In this document: positions 1 to 12,237 of the stretch, one piece after another
Layout: each line of letters begins with the position of its first letter
Numbering within the stretch: the stretch's first letter is position 1
Made by a program: the position numbers and the translations under genes
Assembly: GCA_019059635.1 (NCBI GenBank)
Contig: JAGVRJ010000011.1
Span: forward strand, 372,001 to 436,000
Length of the DNA stretch: 64,000 bases
From: Proales similis
Lineage: Eukaryota > Rotifera > Eurotatoria > Ploima > Proalidae
Direction of reading: 5' to 3'
The notes under the pieces: model-generated
What the model was told of the DNA's origin: nothing
The model's input: only the letters and a program-made list of their open reading frames with translations
Database searches by the model: none

Positions 1-328
1 TCAGCAGAAATCTTGATTTTCCTTTTCGCATTTAGTTTGCTCTACATTTTGTGTGATGCTCCTTAAGCGGACTTTTGATTAGCGAGTGCAATAAAAATCC
101 CCAAATTGAGAGAGGATTGTTATTGGAGGGGCTAAATTCATCTCGATCAACAGGCAAAATACTAAGAAAAAATGTCACGTCTCGTTTCGGTTGTTGTTTT
201 AGTTTTTGATGTTGCCCCTGGCACTGCACAGCCACCTCTGATGTTTGCCTGCCTAATTATCATAAAGCGAGTTTTCTTCTTAGTCATTCAAACCAGACTG
301 CACACATTCGTTGTGAATTAGAGCGAAG
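1..328. other. upstream non-coding stretch
   Basis: AT-rich sequence before the first gene. I see no convincing coding exon, RNA gene or repeat. It presumably holds the promoter of the plus-strand gene that starts near 329. Confidence 0.4.
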
Positions 329-3300
329 ATGAATCAAGAGCTGCCCGTGCACCAAGAGGAGCCCGAACGCCTGCTGCAAAGCCTTAGATTCGAGGTTGGC
401 TGCAGTTTTACATTCTGTCATTCTTGCACTAATCTGAAAATTGAAAGAAAAAAGCGTTGAAATTTCCAGTCGACGAACGAGGCAGATTCGAACAAGTCAA
501 AACACAAATAAGCCAAGTGAGTGGTTGCATTCAAAGCTCAAAGAGTGAACCGTTGCGAGTCAAAGTTTCAAGTTGGCCGAACAAGAGCTGTTCTCGTGGC
601 AATCAGTGCGACTTGTCCTGCCCAAGAGCATTCTACGACTCGAACAGGTGAGACAACTTGTTCGCTCAGCCAAAGGTCAGTTCTCAAGAGCTCCCTGTAG
701 AATCTAAATGTCGGCAGCAGCGAGCTATTCAAAACGCCATCATTTGACGAGCTCGACCTAACGGCGGTGGACGAGTTCGGAAAGCGGAAAAGGTTGAATC
801 ACGAGCAACTTGGCTCCATCAGACGCGAAGGGTCGGCTCCCATTCATATCCGCCTCATTCAACGCTTTAAATCAGCTTGATTTGCGTCAAGCTGCTTTGC
901 GGTCGAGAGTGCGCGATTTGCAGGCAAAGTGCATCGCTGGAAACTGGCAAGGTGGCTTCAAAGGGGCTCGAACAACATTAGGGACTCGTTTTTGAACGTA
1001 AGTGCTCGATTTCGATTTGGTTCGGGGCCAATTTTAATTCGAAGCGAGAATAGCTAATGGCCAAGATCGTGTTTCTGCTCACTGTGTTTGCCAAGAACCG
1101 TTTCATCTCAAATAGATTCAGCCTGAAAGCTGCTCTCTATTCGCTGAAGAGAGCAGCGCTCGGTCTGGCCGGTGTGTTGAACTTTTAGACCATTTTGGCC
1201 AATTGAAAAGCATTCACTCCATCTCAACAGATCTCCTGGTCGGTCTGAGTCATTTGGAAACGATTCCTTATCACCAAGAGCTAATCGGCCGACTTCAATG
1301 CTACTTGATCGAAGAACTCAAAATTGACGTAGTCTTTTTGAATAGCCTTGACCATTGTTGGTTGCCTTTACTAACCATTGTGTGCGGTCAAAGCCAAGCG
1401 AGGCTCACAAAATCGACGCTTTGAACAGAGTGATCAACAGCTCGCAGTGCGACCGGCGACGAAAGGTCCGTGCTATTTGCGAATTAACGCCGCTTTCTCG
1501 TCCACTTGTCTTGATCCGCTGGTTCTGCAACAGAATTTTGAAATCGAAAAGTTGGATGTGCCGCGCATTTACCGGACGCCAGGCAACGAGAGAATTGACC
1601 TTCGTCTTTACGACTCGAGTAGGGCAAATGCTGAATTGTGTGTCAATCGTTCAAACAATCGTTTTATTCGTTATGTAGAGCTCAGAGCGGCACTCAAGCC
1701 GTTGCTCGAGTCGGTTTGCACTTTTAGTCAACAAGAGCGCCAGAGTCTGAGTTCACTCAAGAATAAACTCATTCAAAAGCACGCCGGTAAGTGGTTCGAA
1801 TCGCACAAATCGAGAAAAGTTGAAACGAGTTGAATAGACGAAACGACGAGCGAGGCCAATTTGAGGGAACTTGTGCGAGCCGAGCTAGAGGAAGAGCAAG
1901 TTAGAATTTTGAAGGAAAAAGTCAATCGTGCTCAGAACGAGCTCGACCAAATCTCGCCCGACATCACTCAGGCAATAATCGATAACGTGAACGCGCGTCG
2001 ATTGATCGGCAAAGAGATCGACCGAATAGAGCGCGAGTTTGATGAAAGAATAAAAATCTTTGAGAACGAGCTGGTCAAAAATCATCCGATACGCGCCCGC
2101 ATTTCAAAGTGGACGCAGAGCCAAGTGCGCCAAGAGAAGGTAAATAGAAACGAACCTGTTCAAGTCGGGCCGAAGAATGAGCTGAGTGATCGAGGCGCGA
2201 ATTGTGGCCGAAAGCAAATGGGAAACACACATCAATCTGGTGAAGTTGCTCAGGGACGCCGGCCTGAACCAGTTCGCCTATTTCGTCGAGCGCGAGCTGT
2301 TCTTTCTTCAAGACGTAAACCGCAATCTTTAGCTAGCTTGTCTTTCAAAGCATTCACTCTTGCTCAAGCATCTCAACGACTGGACCGAAAAGTACCGAGA
2401 GAGAAAGAGGCCTGTGGGCCATTTCAGCTTCAAGCGGCGAATCTGGCTGCCACGCAATTACATTGTCGAACAGCACTCTAGCGAGCACGGAGTAACATTC
2501 TCTCCATCTCACCAGCGAATTCAAGCAGAAATTGAGAACTTCTCTCCGAACAGGTCAGCTACGAGCTGAAACAGTTCACAGTGTACAGCAGCAGCACCGA
2601 AAGGGTGTTTTGGCGCCTGAAAAACTTCTTCCTTCGATTCTGGGTGAACATTTCCAATGTGTTCTTCTTTTTGGCCGTGAGTTAATCAGTATCTTTGACT
2701 TTGACCACTCTTCAAGTCACTTAGTTTTGCGCTCGATCGACAGGTGTTTGTCCCGTTTTTCTCCCCGTTCAGCCTGAGGGCGCTCTTCACGTGTCGGCCG
2801 TACCCAATCAACCACGTAGTTGATCAACGCACAGTGAGCAGCGTCGCTTAATCGGCAGTCGACTGCTGCTAACCTTTGTTTAGGGTCAAATTCGAGCTGA
2901 CGAGAACAGCCGGGTGCGAACACTGGGCTCGAGGATAAGAGGCATTTGGAGGCATTGCGCCAAATCGATTGCTCGATTCGAAAGGACGCCGGACAAAGGC
3001 CTGATCGGCAAAGGCACCCAGCGAGTGTTCAATCGCATCTGGAATTACATATTCAAGGGCGCGATGGGCACTCTCGTTCTCATAATTGTTTGCCCGCCGC
3101 TCTTTCTTCTGGTGTCCACCGCGAGCCTTCTTCTAGCTCTACTCACTCCGATCTGGTTCCCGGTCGCCAGCATTCTAGCCCATCTTTTGATCATATGTCT
3201 ACTGGATGTGGATCACTGCGGTAAGCCCAGTCGACCTTGAGTCCGTTCTAAAATTGTGATCGGCCTCGAAATTAAAGAGAGAAGATTGCGGTCAAGATTG

Positions 3301-4831
3301 CTGAGATTCTCTCGCTATTTAGCAGTCGACTTGATCACACTGGGCCTAGTCCAGCCTGTGGTTGCCATCCTCACCGTGATCTTCTTCTGCCCTCTGGCCA
3401 GCTTGGTCATTTTAGTTTGTAAAGAAGAAACCACACTTCAACACATCGATTCTGTTGAATTGTAGACACGCAAATTTTTAGTTGCGCTGATCAAGCGTTC
3501 GGCTCGAACCTGCTGGGACGGAATAATGTTTGCGCTCATACTGAAGCCGTTCGCCAAGGTGCCCTCAGAGAACACATTTGTCGCTCGACGAATCGAAGGG
3601 CCCGGTCTGGCATCCAGCTTCTTCTTTCAAGTTCGTACAGGCCATGGCCGTAACCTATTTTTGTCTGAATATTGCCATTGTTAGATCACGCCTGAGCAAG
3701 CTCTGCTCGCGGTGGATGTCAAACTAGAACAGGAAATACTCGACAATTTTGACAAATACATCACGTGCAAGATTGCCGAGCCGGAGCGCCTCTTCAAGTA
3801 ACTCACTCTGCTCGGATCGGATCAGGTTGCTCTCTGACCAGCTGTTCTAGGAGCTTTTTTGACTCGATATTCGCCGACTACTCGTACAGTTTGAATCAGA
3901 ACTCTTTACAATACCAGACGGTAGCCACCAGCGTTGCTGACCAGACGAAACCGTTCCGAAAAGAGATTCAGCGGTAAATTGAGACTTGAATGGCAAAATG
4001 CTTAATTGAAGCCGCCACTCGTTTCAGACGCATGCAAGAGCTTACCCGGCTGACTTACAAGTCAAATAGACAAAAGAACATTCGCATGAGAGAGAGCGAC
4101 TTGTTCATTTTGATAAAACTGGCGACCAGTCGAGTGCAGCATTACTTTGAAAAAGTAATTCTGCCTCTGAGAGAGACATCCGCCGAGCAGTTGTTTGCTG
4201 AACACGAGCTCAGTCAATCGGACTGGACCTGTGAGTATTAGCCGCTTTTAGTTGCCGCTTGAGTGAATGAAATATTCGAGCACCCGCAACAACAAGCGTT
4301 CACCGAAATGCTTCTGGAAGGACTGTTTGGCACCGGATTTCTAACTCCGATCGAGTCAACCGACGAGTGCTTCAGCCTACAGGTAAACTTCGTTTAGCAC
4401 GGCCCGCTTGACAATTTGAACACACTCGGCTTCTCAAAGATCGAGCATATTGACCTTGGCCGGTATGTGGAGATGCTGGCCAGCTCCAAGTTCGAGGACG
4501 AGCTTGACGAGGCGCAAGAGATCTACAAGCCGCGCAAGGTCTATCTTAAAATCAAAAGCAGCGAAATCGACGCCAAAGAGCTAATTTCCATCGACCGGAC
4601 CAGAACTAGCGAACTGCAAAGCAAGGCGTAAGCTTCAATATCCGCCAACAGAAATCGACTTGCAATCGCCAAGCGGACTCGGTCCTTTTCTCTTTCAGGT
4701 CGACTATGACTGGCCAAGTGAGCGTTCCGAACTCGATCAACGCCAACCTGGTCTTTGTTGCTCTGCTGGCCGGACAAGCACACAACTCGGACAAGATGCT
4801 TGAGCTGCACAATACTCTGGGCAGCATCTAG
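329..4831 (+). CDS. unnamed multi-pass membrane protein, many exons
   Basis: I do not recognise this protein by name. The first ATG (329) opens a short acidic exon; the exon joins up to about 2.8 kb are uncertain, though coding-like pieces are visible at 1378-1790 and 1861-2140 (the second is charged and coiled-coil-like). The second half is well resolved: exons 2884-3220, 3278-3418, 3482-3630, 3685-3797, 3851-3973, 4028-4230, 4264-4382, 4398-4627 and 4699-4831 join in frame with GT-AG introns. Exons 2884-3220 and 3278-3418 carry long hydrophobic stretches, probably paired membrane helices, preceded by a conserved-looking basic stretch with Arg-Thr-Pro-Asp-Lys-Gly. The tail is soluble, ends in Thr-Leu-Gly-Ser-Ile, and is followed by AATAAA at 4885-4890. 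An integral membrane protein of unknown function is the most that can be said. It could be one of the conserved but unnamed metazoan membrane families. Confidence 0.6.
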
Positions 4832-4884
4832 CGCTTTTCTGTTTGTCTTCTTTATTTCACTTTTATTTCATGGTGTTTGAAAAT

Positions 4885-4890
4885 AATAAA
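4885..4890 (+). terminator. poly(A) signal of the unnamed membrane protein gene
   Basis: AATAAA, 54 bases after the stop codon. On the opposite strand AATAAA occurs at 4851-4856 and 4862-4867 and would serve LTN1, so the two 3' UTRs probably overlap. Confidence 0.6.
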
Positions 4891-4928
4891 ACTAAAACGG
4901 CAGACAAATAACGATTCAAAATGGCTTT

Positions 4929-7900
4929 TTAAAACAGGTTGCGGCAGAGTGGACACGACGACTTGGCGCTCGATTCAAACCATTTGTACAGACAGTCTTG
5001 GCAAAAGAGAAGAGATTAGCGGTCTGAGAGAGGGACACCTGGGCTGGTTTGAACTTACTCGAATGGAACAGCTTTCGACACGTGCGGCACTTCATCTTTG
5101 GCAGCTGATAGTTGGTGCCGTGGATTACGCTGTAGCAGATCGGGCACTCTTCGACGCCGCTGAACTTCTTGTCGGCGTTTCGCTTCCAAATTTGCAGACT
5201 CTGAACTATTGAGCCGTTCTGGTGAGTCAAATAGGTGGTCAACTGAAGCAGCCAATTGCGCCATTCGTTCTCGCTCACGCCCATGTGTCGTACGCTGGTG
5301 ATCTTGAACACGCCCAGCGGATAGTTGAGAGGCAGCTGCAGCACCAGTTCGATGTTGATCTCCTTTAGAGTGTAAGTGGAGACGATCTCGCGCGTGCTGG
5401 TCAGGCCTCGGATCTTGATGCTGCTCTGCTCGTCGTCTGTCATCTGCTGTCTCTTTTCTGACTCGTTCAGTAGCACGGCCCTCTTGTTCAGCTGCTTGAT
5501 CTCCTCGTCCAGTAGAACAGGTGAAACATAGCGAGCGGTGAACCTTTCCACCTGGTCGGCCACTCGCTTGTTCTGCAGATTCCACCAGTCGCGCATCACT
5601 GCGGGCACTCGCTTCAACACGAACTTGTAGAGTTTGCATGAATAGTCGCGCACGTTCTGATTGGAGAAGGAGTCGTTGGTCCCGAGCTGGTAAAAGTCAA
5701 ACTCGTCTGAGTTGAAAACTCGGCTTGAATTTACCGAGAATATGATTCGAATCAGACAATTGAGGAGCGAGTCGTGAAAATCGATCGATTTCAAGTCGTT
5801 GCTCAATTTCACCTTGAACTCAAGCGAGTCGGTCTCGAACATGCTCAGCACGGCGTTCGAAGTGAGCAAGTAGGACATGAGCTTGTTATTGGCCTCGTGG
5901 CGCGCTCGATGCAGCTCGCTGCTCGCCTCCACGTTCGCAGGTATTGAAAGCAGATTGTCAATGCGCGGACTGGCCGTTTCTTCTTTCGCATCGATCGCAC
6001 TCTCAATCAACAGGTTCTGGTCAATGTCGAGATGAGCGCCGACCTGATCGAACAGACTGCTCAGCTCGGCGTACTGAGCTCGCAGCACATGTGGAAGTGC
6101 GTCAATCACTCTCTGCTCTGCGTCGTCGTCGTCGTCGTCCGCAATTACGAACATTGGGCCCAAGTGAGTCATCACTGTGCAAAGTATTTTGCAGGCGGCC
6201 AGTTGAACTGAGGCCAGCGGGTGCTTGAGCTGAGGCACCAAGTAGTTGAGCAGTGAGCGCAGTTTGTCGCTCAGGTTCAGAGTCGGCTTTTTGTATCCAT
6301 CATTCAGAGAGAAGCGGCTCATCTCGGCGTCCAGAACGTTCAGCTTGAGCTCAAGTGAGTTGGACTCGAGACGTTCAAACGGTGCCAGAGAGACCACTGC
6401 GCTGAGACGTTGAATGAACAAGTGAAGGGTGAGGCCGATCGAGTTGCTGTCGGCACTAGTCTGCATTCGACCGTAATGTTCGGCCGTTTTCACAAAATAG
6501 GCCAAAAGCGGCTCGAATATTTCGTTGCTGAAGAACGCGTGCCACTCGGTGCTCAACGAGTCCGGATAAAGGTCGATTTGGGGCACTTGAAACTGAAGGC
6601 ATTTGATGCTCGATTGAAGACAGTCGAAATGATTTATTCCGACGATTTGCACCAGTCTACGCCGTCCGAGACTTTTCATGTCCACGCGGCTTATGTACTG
6701 AACCAGAGTGACCGCTGAGCAGAGAATAAAGTCCCACTGCTCGCGTGACAAGCAGTCGGACAGCAGTTGGCGTCGACACTCGCCGCCACTGAGCTCAAAC
6801 TCAATGAAGAAGAGCTTGGTGAACAAGTTGATCTTGTCGAGCAGGGCGAACTTCTGCCAGTCGCAGTCGTTGCAGGCGAACTGCTCCGGCGAGAAGAAGA
6901 GAAAGTAGCTGCCGCTCTGTGCTTTCAGTCGGATCAGAGAGTTCAGAATGCGCTGGCAGTTAGGGCCAAGTATTTGGGCGATGAACCGCTGGCTGCTTGT
7001 CTCAAAGTCGCTGAGTCGAGCCAGCTCGGTCCTGTGCTGGCTGAGCAGCTCCAGATAGAACCGAATGTACTTGGTCAGTAGGTCAAGGTTGAAATTTACG
7101 CTGTTCAAATGGGACAGCTGGACGGGGTCGGATTTAACTGAATCGACGGCCGAGACGAGCTCGCCGATCAACTGTTCGATTAGGCCGCCGAATAGCGTGT
7201 AGTAGGCCTCAATGTCTTGGTCGGGCTTGTTTATGTTGTCGATGACCGAATGCTTGGCGAACGGCAAATCGTACAAATAGAATCTGACCTCCACCTCGCT
7301 GGCACCGAACGCATTCAATTCGATCGAGCAGAGCGCTGCGATCAGCTCCTGAGTGAATGAATGCACCGTGCTCAGGTCACGCTGGTTGGCTGTCATCAGG
7401 TCGACCAACACGATCAACAAGAGCGAAATGTTGTTCAACTCAAGCCAGAAGTTCTTGTTCATATACGCGCCAATGAACTCACTCATGTTCGACCTGAGCA
7501 GCTCTAGGGCCCGGTTAAGACAGTCTGAGTGCAGAAGGATGTAGTCCACTTCCTGCTGGATCACGTCGAGCAAATGACGCGTTCTAGTCGGATGATCGAA
7601 CGATGACTGATCGAGCTTTGAAACCAGAAAGCAGTTGAGCATGAGATAGACTGTTTGCCTGACAATCTGCAAATTCAGATGGCTCTTCTCCTGGCTGAAA
7701 TAGGATCTGACGAGGCCAAGGCCGTAGAGCATCGACTTGAGCCAGGCGATCTTGTTGCGGCCCGGTTTACTTGTCCGCGACTCGTCCAGCAGCTGGTAGT
7801 GGTAGTCTGTGAATAGATAGTTCACTCGTTGGTCTAAAAACAGCTGCGCCAGCAAGTCCAGATTGCAGAGGCCGGCCGAGTCGAAAAAGAAACGCCTGAA

Positions 7901-10900
7901 CAGCTCGAATGCGTTCGGCACTGATTTGGCGTCGAATAGAACGCCGGTGTAGAACGTCTCGAGCCAGTAGGGCGCGTCGGCCGGCGCCGCGTTTCCAAAG
8001 TGCTCCAGAAGCTCTTGAATGACCGCGACGAGCATTTCGCCTTCGAACTCATCGTCGGCGATCGAGTCGCTCACGTAGTGGCAAACGTAGTTGTACGAGG
8101 CCGCGCTCGACGTGTACTGGCTGACCAGCAGCTTGGAAAGCCGCCGCATGAACTCGACCGCCTTGCTCAAGACACCGTTGGTAAACTCGTCTCGTTCGGC
8201 TCTTTGCAGCAGGGCGTTCACTTCCAGACATTTGAACACAATTGACCAGAGTCTCTTCAAGTCAAGTCGCTTGAGGCTGAACGCCGCCAAGTGCGTGTCG
8301 TCCAGCAGTATTTCGCTTATGAACGCCAGGTACTTGTCGTATTCGTGTACGCTCACCAAATACGAATGCTGATTTCGGCTGCCGAAGCGTTCGTTCAGTC
8401 GTTCACTGCACCGGTCCATGATTTGTTCGAACACGAGTTGGGCGTTCTCTGTTCTTCCGGTTCTATCGCTCAGCTGAAGGTATTGAACGGCCAGCTCCAG
8501 TCCGGATAGAATTGATTTATCCTGATTGAACAGCGCCTGCGGGCAGAGTAGATGATTGCTGACGAGCTGGACGATCATCTCGCTGCTGGTCAGCCAGCAG
8601 ACCAGACTTGCCTCCATATCTGACTTGATTGCGCCGGTTTTAAGTTTAATCAAGATCGTGCGAATCAGCTGGCTTGTGCTGATTGGACGCATCCTAAGCA
8701 GCTCTTCTACACAAGCGAATTGACTTGCTTCAAGTGGCTTCTGACTACTGCCAAGGCTCAGATTCAGCTCGATAAAGAACTCAACCACGCGACACAGATA
8801 TGCCGCTATCTCTGGCTTGTCGCCTTCGGCCACATTCTCCATGAGCTTGGGCAGCAGTTGAGTATCAACGACCAACTCCGAGTCCTCTTTCTGGCAAATT
8901 TCGCTCATCAACGCTCGGCGGATCTTTTCGCTGGGCGATGCAGCCGACAAAGACGCTATGGCGGCTAGGAAAGTAGCCGCTTGTGACAGCTGTCCACTTT
9001 CAAGACGTTTGTTCAATAGCCTGCAGACAGTGCGCAGAGCTGGTTCGATCAATCGTTCGATTCGATCGACGAGTTTGGCTTTTTCAGGCCCCAAATGGCT
9101 GACAATCGAACTTAGGTTTAGAGAAGCCCGGTAGACCGGCTCGCACTGTTCTTGTTCAAGGTTTTTGTTAAAAGCCTCGTCGACTAGACAAGTGAGTCGA
9201 AGCCAAAGCTGGTCGTCGATCTGCTCTGCCTGGTCAGTATGAGCGAGAAAGAGTAGGAAACCTCTGAGCTCTGTTGACTTTTCAACGCTTTCGGTCGGAT
9301 CCAGTTCGCTGTCTAAATGGACTCGGATCAGCTCGGCGATCTTTTGCGTTGACAAATTTTCTATCAACTCTCTCATGGGAGTGGATTCGCATCGGCCAAG
9401 CTGATGAGCGATTAGTACTTTGAGGCTCTCAATGAACGCCTTCAGTAGATGAAACCTGTCCATTTGAGCAGCCCTTGTCCGGACCAGTCGTCCTCGAAGA
9501 CCTTCATTGAGCGCCCCATCGTACAAACGTGTGAGCAGATCGCTCAGCAGCTCGGCTTGGTCCGCGTCCTTTTCTGTGTAGACCATTAGCTTGCCAATGA
9601 GGACCGGCAGTTTGGCAGCGATGTTGGCCAGATTCTCTTCGTTTGCCTTTTTGTTCACATGGTTCTTGAGCAGGTTGCTGAGCTTCGGCACGAACGCTTT
9701 TTTGGTGTTCATCAGCTCAAACAGCTCGCTGGGCTGGCCGATCTGTGCCAGCAGCGACTGAATCGATTCCCAGACATAAAGGCTGCACCAGGTGTCCTCT
9801 TCCTCGCATGCATAGAACACAAGCGGCACGAGTTTGCCTTTGAGCACAAGCTGCAACGAGCTCAGCTCGGGCGTCGAGGAAAGAATGGCACTAGGCAGCA
9901 GATTGGTGACAAGCGAGCTGACAAGTCGGAAAAACTCGCAGCGAATCTAAAGTTTGTTTCAAGAGTTGATGAGTCAAAGTGAAATTGTCGGCCGGCTGCC
10001 AGGGGTTTACTTTTAGAGACGCGTCTTTTGAATACTTCCAAAACTTGGGCTCCTTGAAGATGTTCTCAAGTCGATCGATAGGCAGCTGCTTCAGCTTGTC
10101 GGCCGTTTGCTCGGCTCCAGAGAACAGCTGCACCAGGAACATGTCAAGGCCCTTCAGGCTCATGCAGATGACGTTCTCATACTTTTGCTGCGCTTCGTCT
10201 TCGCTTGTTATTCTAATGGGCGAGCGAATGAATTCGACATTCGGACCCATTCGGGCCAAGTGAGTGTGAGGATTACCGCATGTCGGACAGGGTCTTGGCC
10301 GTCTCTACCAGTAGATTGTCGCTCAGGACGGCGATTATCTCATTGCGAGCAAAATGAAGCACCTCGGCGCGCTTGTGCAGCGGGAATGTTGTGTTGAACG
10401 AGTTCTGCGCGATGCGACTCGCTTGCGAGTAGGTGTCCGACTGAGCCAGAATCCAGTAGGGCAGAATGGCCTTCAGATAGGGCGCGAGATTTTTGCTGAC
10501 CCGTTCGCACAGCTTCTCGTGCGTCGACTGACACAGCTCGCGTATTTTCCTCTCGTAGTCCTATTCAGAGAGCAGTCAGACCAAGAGAAGAAAAGACTCG
10601 CCTCGGCCTGGCTTTTACCATGCTCAGCTTTGTGTACGACTTGCTCCAGTAGGAAAGGATGGCCACACAGTCCTCGTGGCTCTTGCTCTCCACCAGGCCC
10701 TTGAGCTCCTCGAGCGCCTAATTCTCAGCGGTTTCTACAATTAACAACTCTGGATGGAGCTCAATTGGCGCAATACTTTGATTTTTGTGAGCGAGTCTTT
10801 TTTTGACAGTTTCCTCAGACACATGCGAAAGTCAGAGTCGACTTGGTCGAACGTCTCCTCCATCAGAGTGCCCAGGCCGAGCGTAGATAAATCGCTTGAA

Positions 10901-11070
10901 CGTGTCATGCTCATGCCCATCTGCTCGAGCATTTCGGCAGCCTTGGCACTGCTGCTGGGCTGTTTGGTTAGCTCTGTTGGTTAGATTCATCGCCACATCT
11001 GAGTGCTTGCCTTCTCACTGACCTGAGCGTTTCCTTTTACTCTATTCGCTTGTCCTTGTTTCCGGCCCAT
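4929..11070 (-). CDS. LTN1: listerin E3 ubiquitin ligase
   Basis: Listerin is the RING ligase of ribosome-associated quality control; with NEMF on stalled 60S subunits it ubiquitinates the nascent chain. Seven exons join in frame: 11023-11070, 10777-10959, 10619-10717, 10277-10560, 10011-10203, 5059-9946 and 4929-4996, giving 1920 residues, close to the family size (animal listerins are about 1750). The N-terminus has the family pattern: MGRK start, then VDSDFRMCLRKLSKKD, LAPYLKAILPYW and NKFWKYG-like FKEPKFWKYSKDA. The 4.9 kb exon encodes the HEAT/ARM-like body with an Asp-rich run near 6120-6140. The RING-CH begins CPICYSVIHGT, continues CRTCRKLFHS and, across a 54-62 base intron, ends NCLYKWFESSAKSSCPLCR, so all zinc ligands are present. 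It lies tail to tail with the upstream gene, only 97 bases between stop codons. Confidence 0.95.
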
Positions 11071-11524
11071 TGCAACTGAGCGAGCAAGCAGAATGTATAA
11101 TTCGTCTACAGTCGAGTCTAGCCTCTTGCATAACTGCAAAGATGAAAACGCCGCGTATTACACGCGATTGAATAATTAACTTGAATTTTGGTCGTCCAAT
11201 CGTCTGTTGAGGATTTTAAAAGGCCTGCTGCAGAACTTGCACAATCGCCAGCGTTTCTCCCTGCTGCTCTCGCTTCATTCGGCTTCTTTTTGATTGTGTG
11301 CAAATCGGCAAATAGACGAGCCAGCTTTTCTCTGCACATCGCCTTTTTCGTCAAGGTTGAATGACTTTCTTCTGACCTTTGTCAGCTGGCGACTGATTTG
11401 AAGACGTAGAGCAAACAGCGTGTACATGCCAGGCAGACATGAATGGTTTAACAAAATGATAATTCAAAGCTTCGATCGAGCTCGACTTCTCACGACGAGT
11501 CAAACTTGAAACGAAGCAAACAAA
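11071..11524. other. divergent intergenic region
   Basis: About 450 bases between the LTN1 start and a small plus-strand gene. No coding signal seen. It probably holds both promoters. Confidence 0.4.
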
Positions 11525-11890
11525 ATGAGACTGAGCATGTTGCGCCTGGGCCGGCTTCTTACTGGCCTGACCGCTTTTACTGCACTGCTCGGTTTGCTGA
11601 CGCTTTTGAGCAGTGGCACTTCTGAGCGCAAAGCAGCGATAAATCAAGACATGCTGAAGCCTCTGTCCAAACCAGAGCAAAGCAAATGGATTATAAGCAA
11701 CAAGATAAGCGAGCTTCTCCAGGAGAAGGAAAACGGATTGAAAGATCTGGCAAATTTACAAGCAAATCAGTCGCACCAATCAAACAATTCGATCTCACAA
11801 GTCCAGCAAAGCTCTAACGCCTCTCTGCCCGTTCAAGAACTAAAGGAGTGGAACGAAGAGGAGCGAAAGGAGAGCCAGATGAATGCTTGA
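11525..11890 (+). CDS. small secreted or signal-anchored protein, unknown
   Basis: A 121-residue single-exon reading frame. The first 30 residues form a basic-then-hydrophobic segment (positive MRLSMLRLGR followed by a Leu/Thr/Ala-rich core), typical of a signal peptide or a type II anchor. The rest is polar, rich in Gln, Ser, Asn, Lys and Glu, with no cysteine and no clear dibasic cleavage site flanking an amidation glycine, so a neuropeptide precursor is not supported. A canonical AATAAA follows at 11941-11946, which argues that the frame is transcribed. No family recognised. Confidence 0.5.
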   Translation: MRLSMLRLGRLLTGLTAFTALLGLLTLLSSGTSERKAAINQDMLKPLSKPEQSKWIISNKISELLQEKENGLKDLANLQANQSHQSNNSISQVQQSSNASLPVQELKEWNEEERKESQMNA

Positions 11891-12237
11891 TACGAAGATG
11901 AGGCCGATAAATGCGATTGTTTAATCTCAAATTTCTAAAGAATAAATCATTTGCCAGTCTATTGTACAGTCTATAGTCACAGTCTATTGGACTTATAGAT
12001 GCCTTTTTGACTAAAAAATTGCGAATTTAAAAACAAAGCCCACTCAACTGAGAAGGAGAGCGGGGTGCGAAAAACGGACAAAGAGAAGCGCCCGTTGACA
12101 TTGGCCTCGTATAAACATGCGAATGAATGCATGCGCAGACCGAAAACATTGGAACAGTTTGCGGCGACGGCGGTGGTTTTTTGAGCAGCACACAACAGCC
12201 AGAGCACAATTGTAGAAAAGAAACAATTCGAATCGAA
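11891..12237. other. intergenic and AQR 5' leader
   Basis: Besides the poly(A) signal it holds an upstream in-frame ATG (12127) ahead of the AQR start, without a stop between, but the sequence after it does not resemble the family N-terminus. Confidence 0.4.
11941..11946 (+). terminator. poly(A) signal
   Basis: AATAAA 50 bases after the stop of the 121-residue frame. Confidence 0.5.

Noticed and set aside
12127-12237. AQR start at the upstream in-frame ATG
   Set aside because: The extra 37 residues are Gly/Ser/Gln-rich and unlike the family; the alignment with other AQR proteins begins at 12238.
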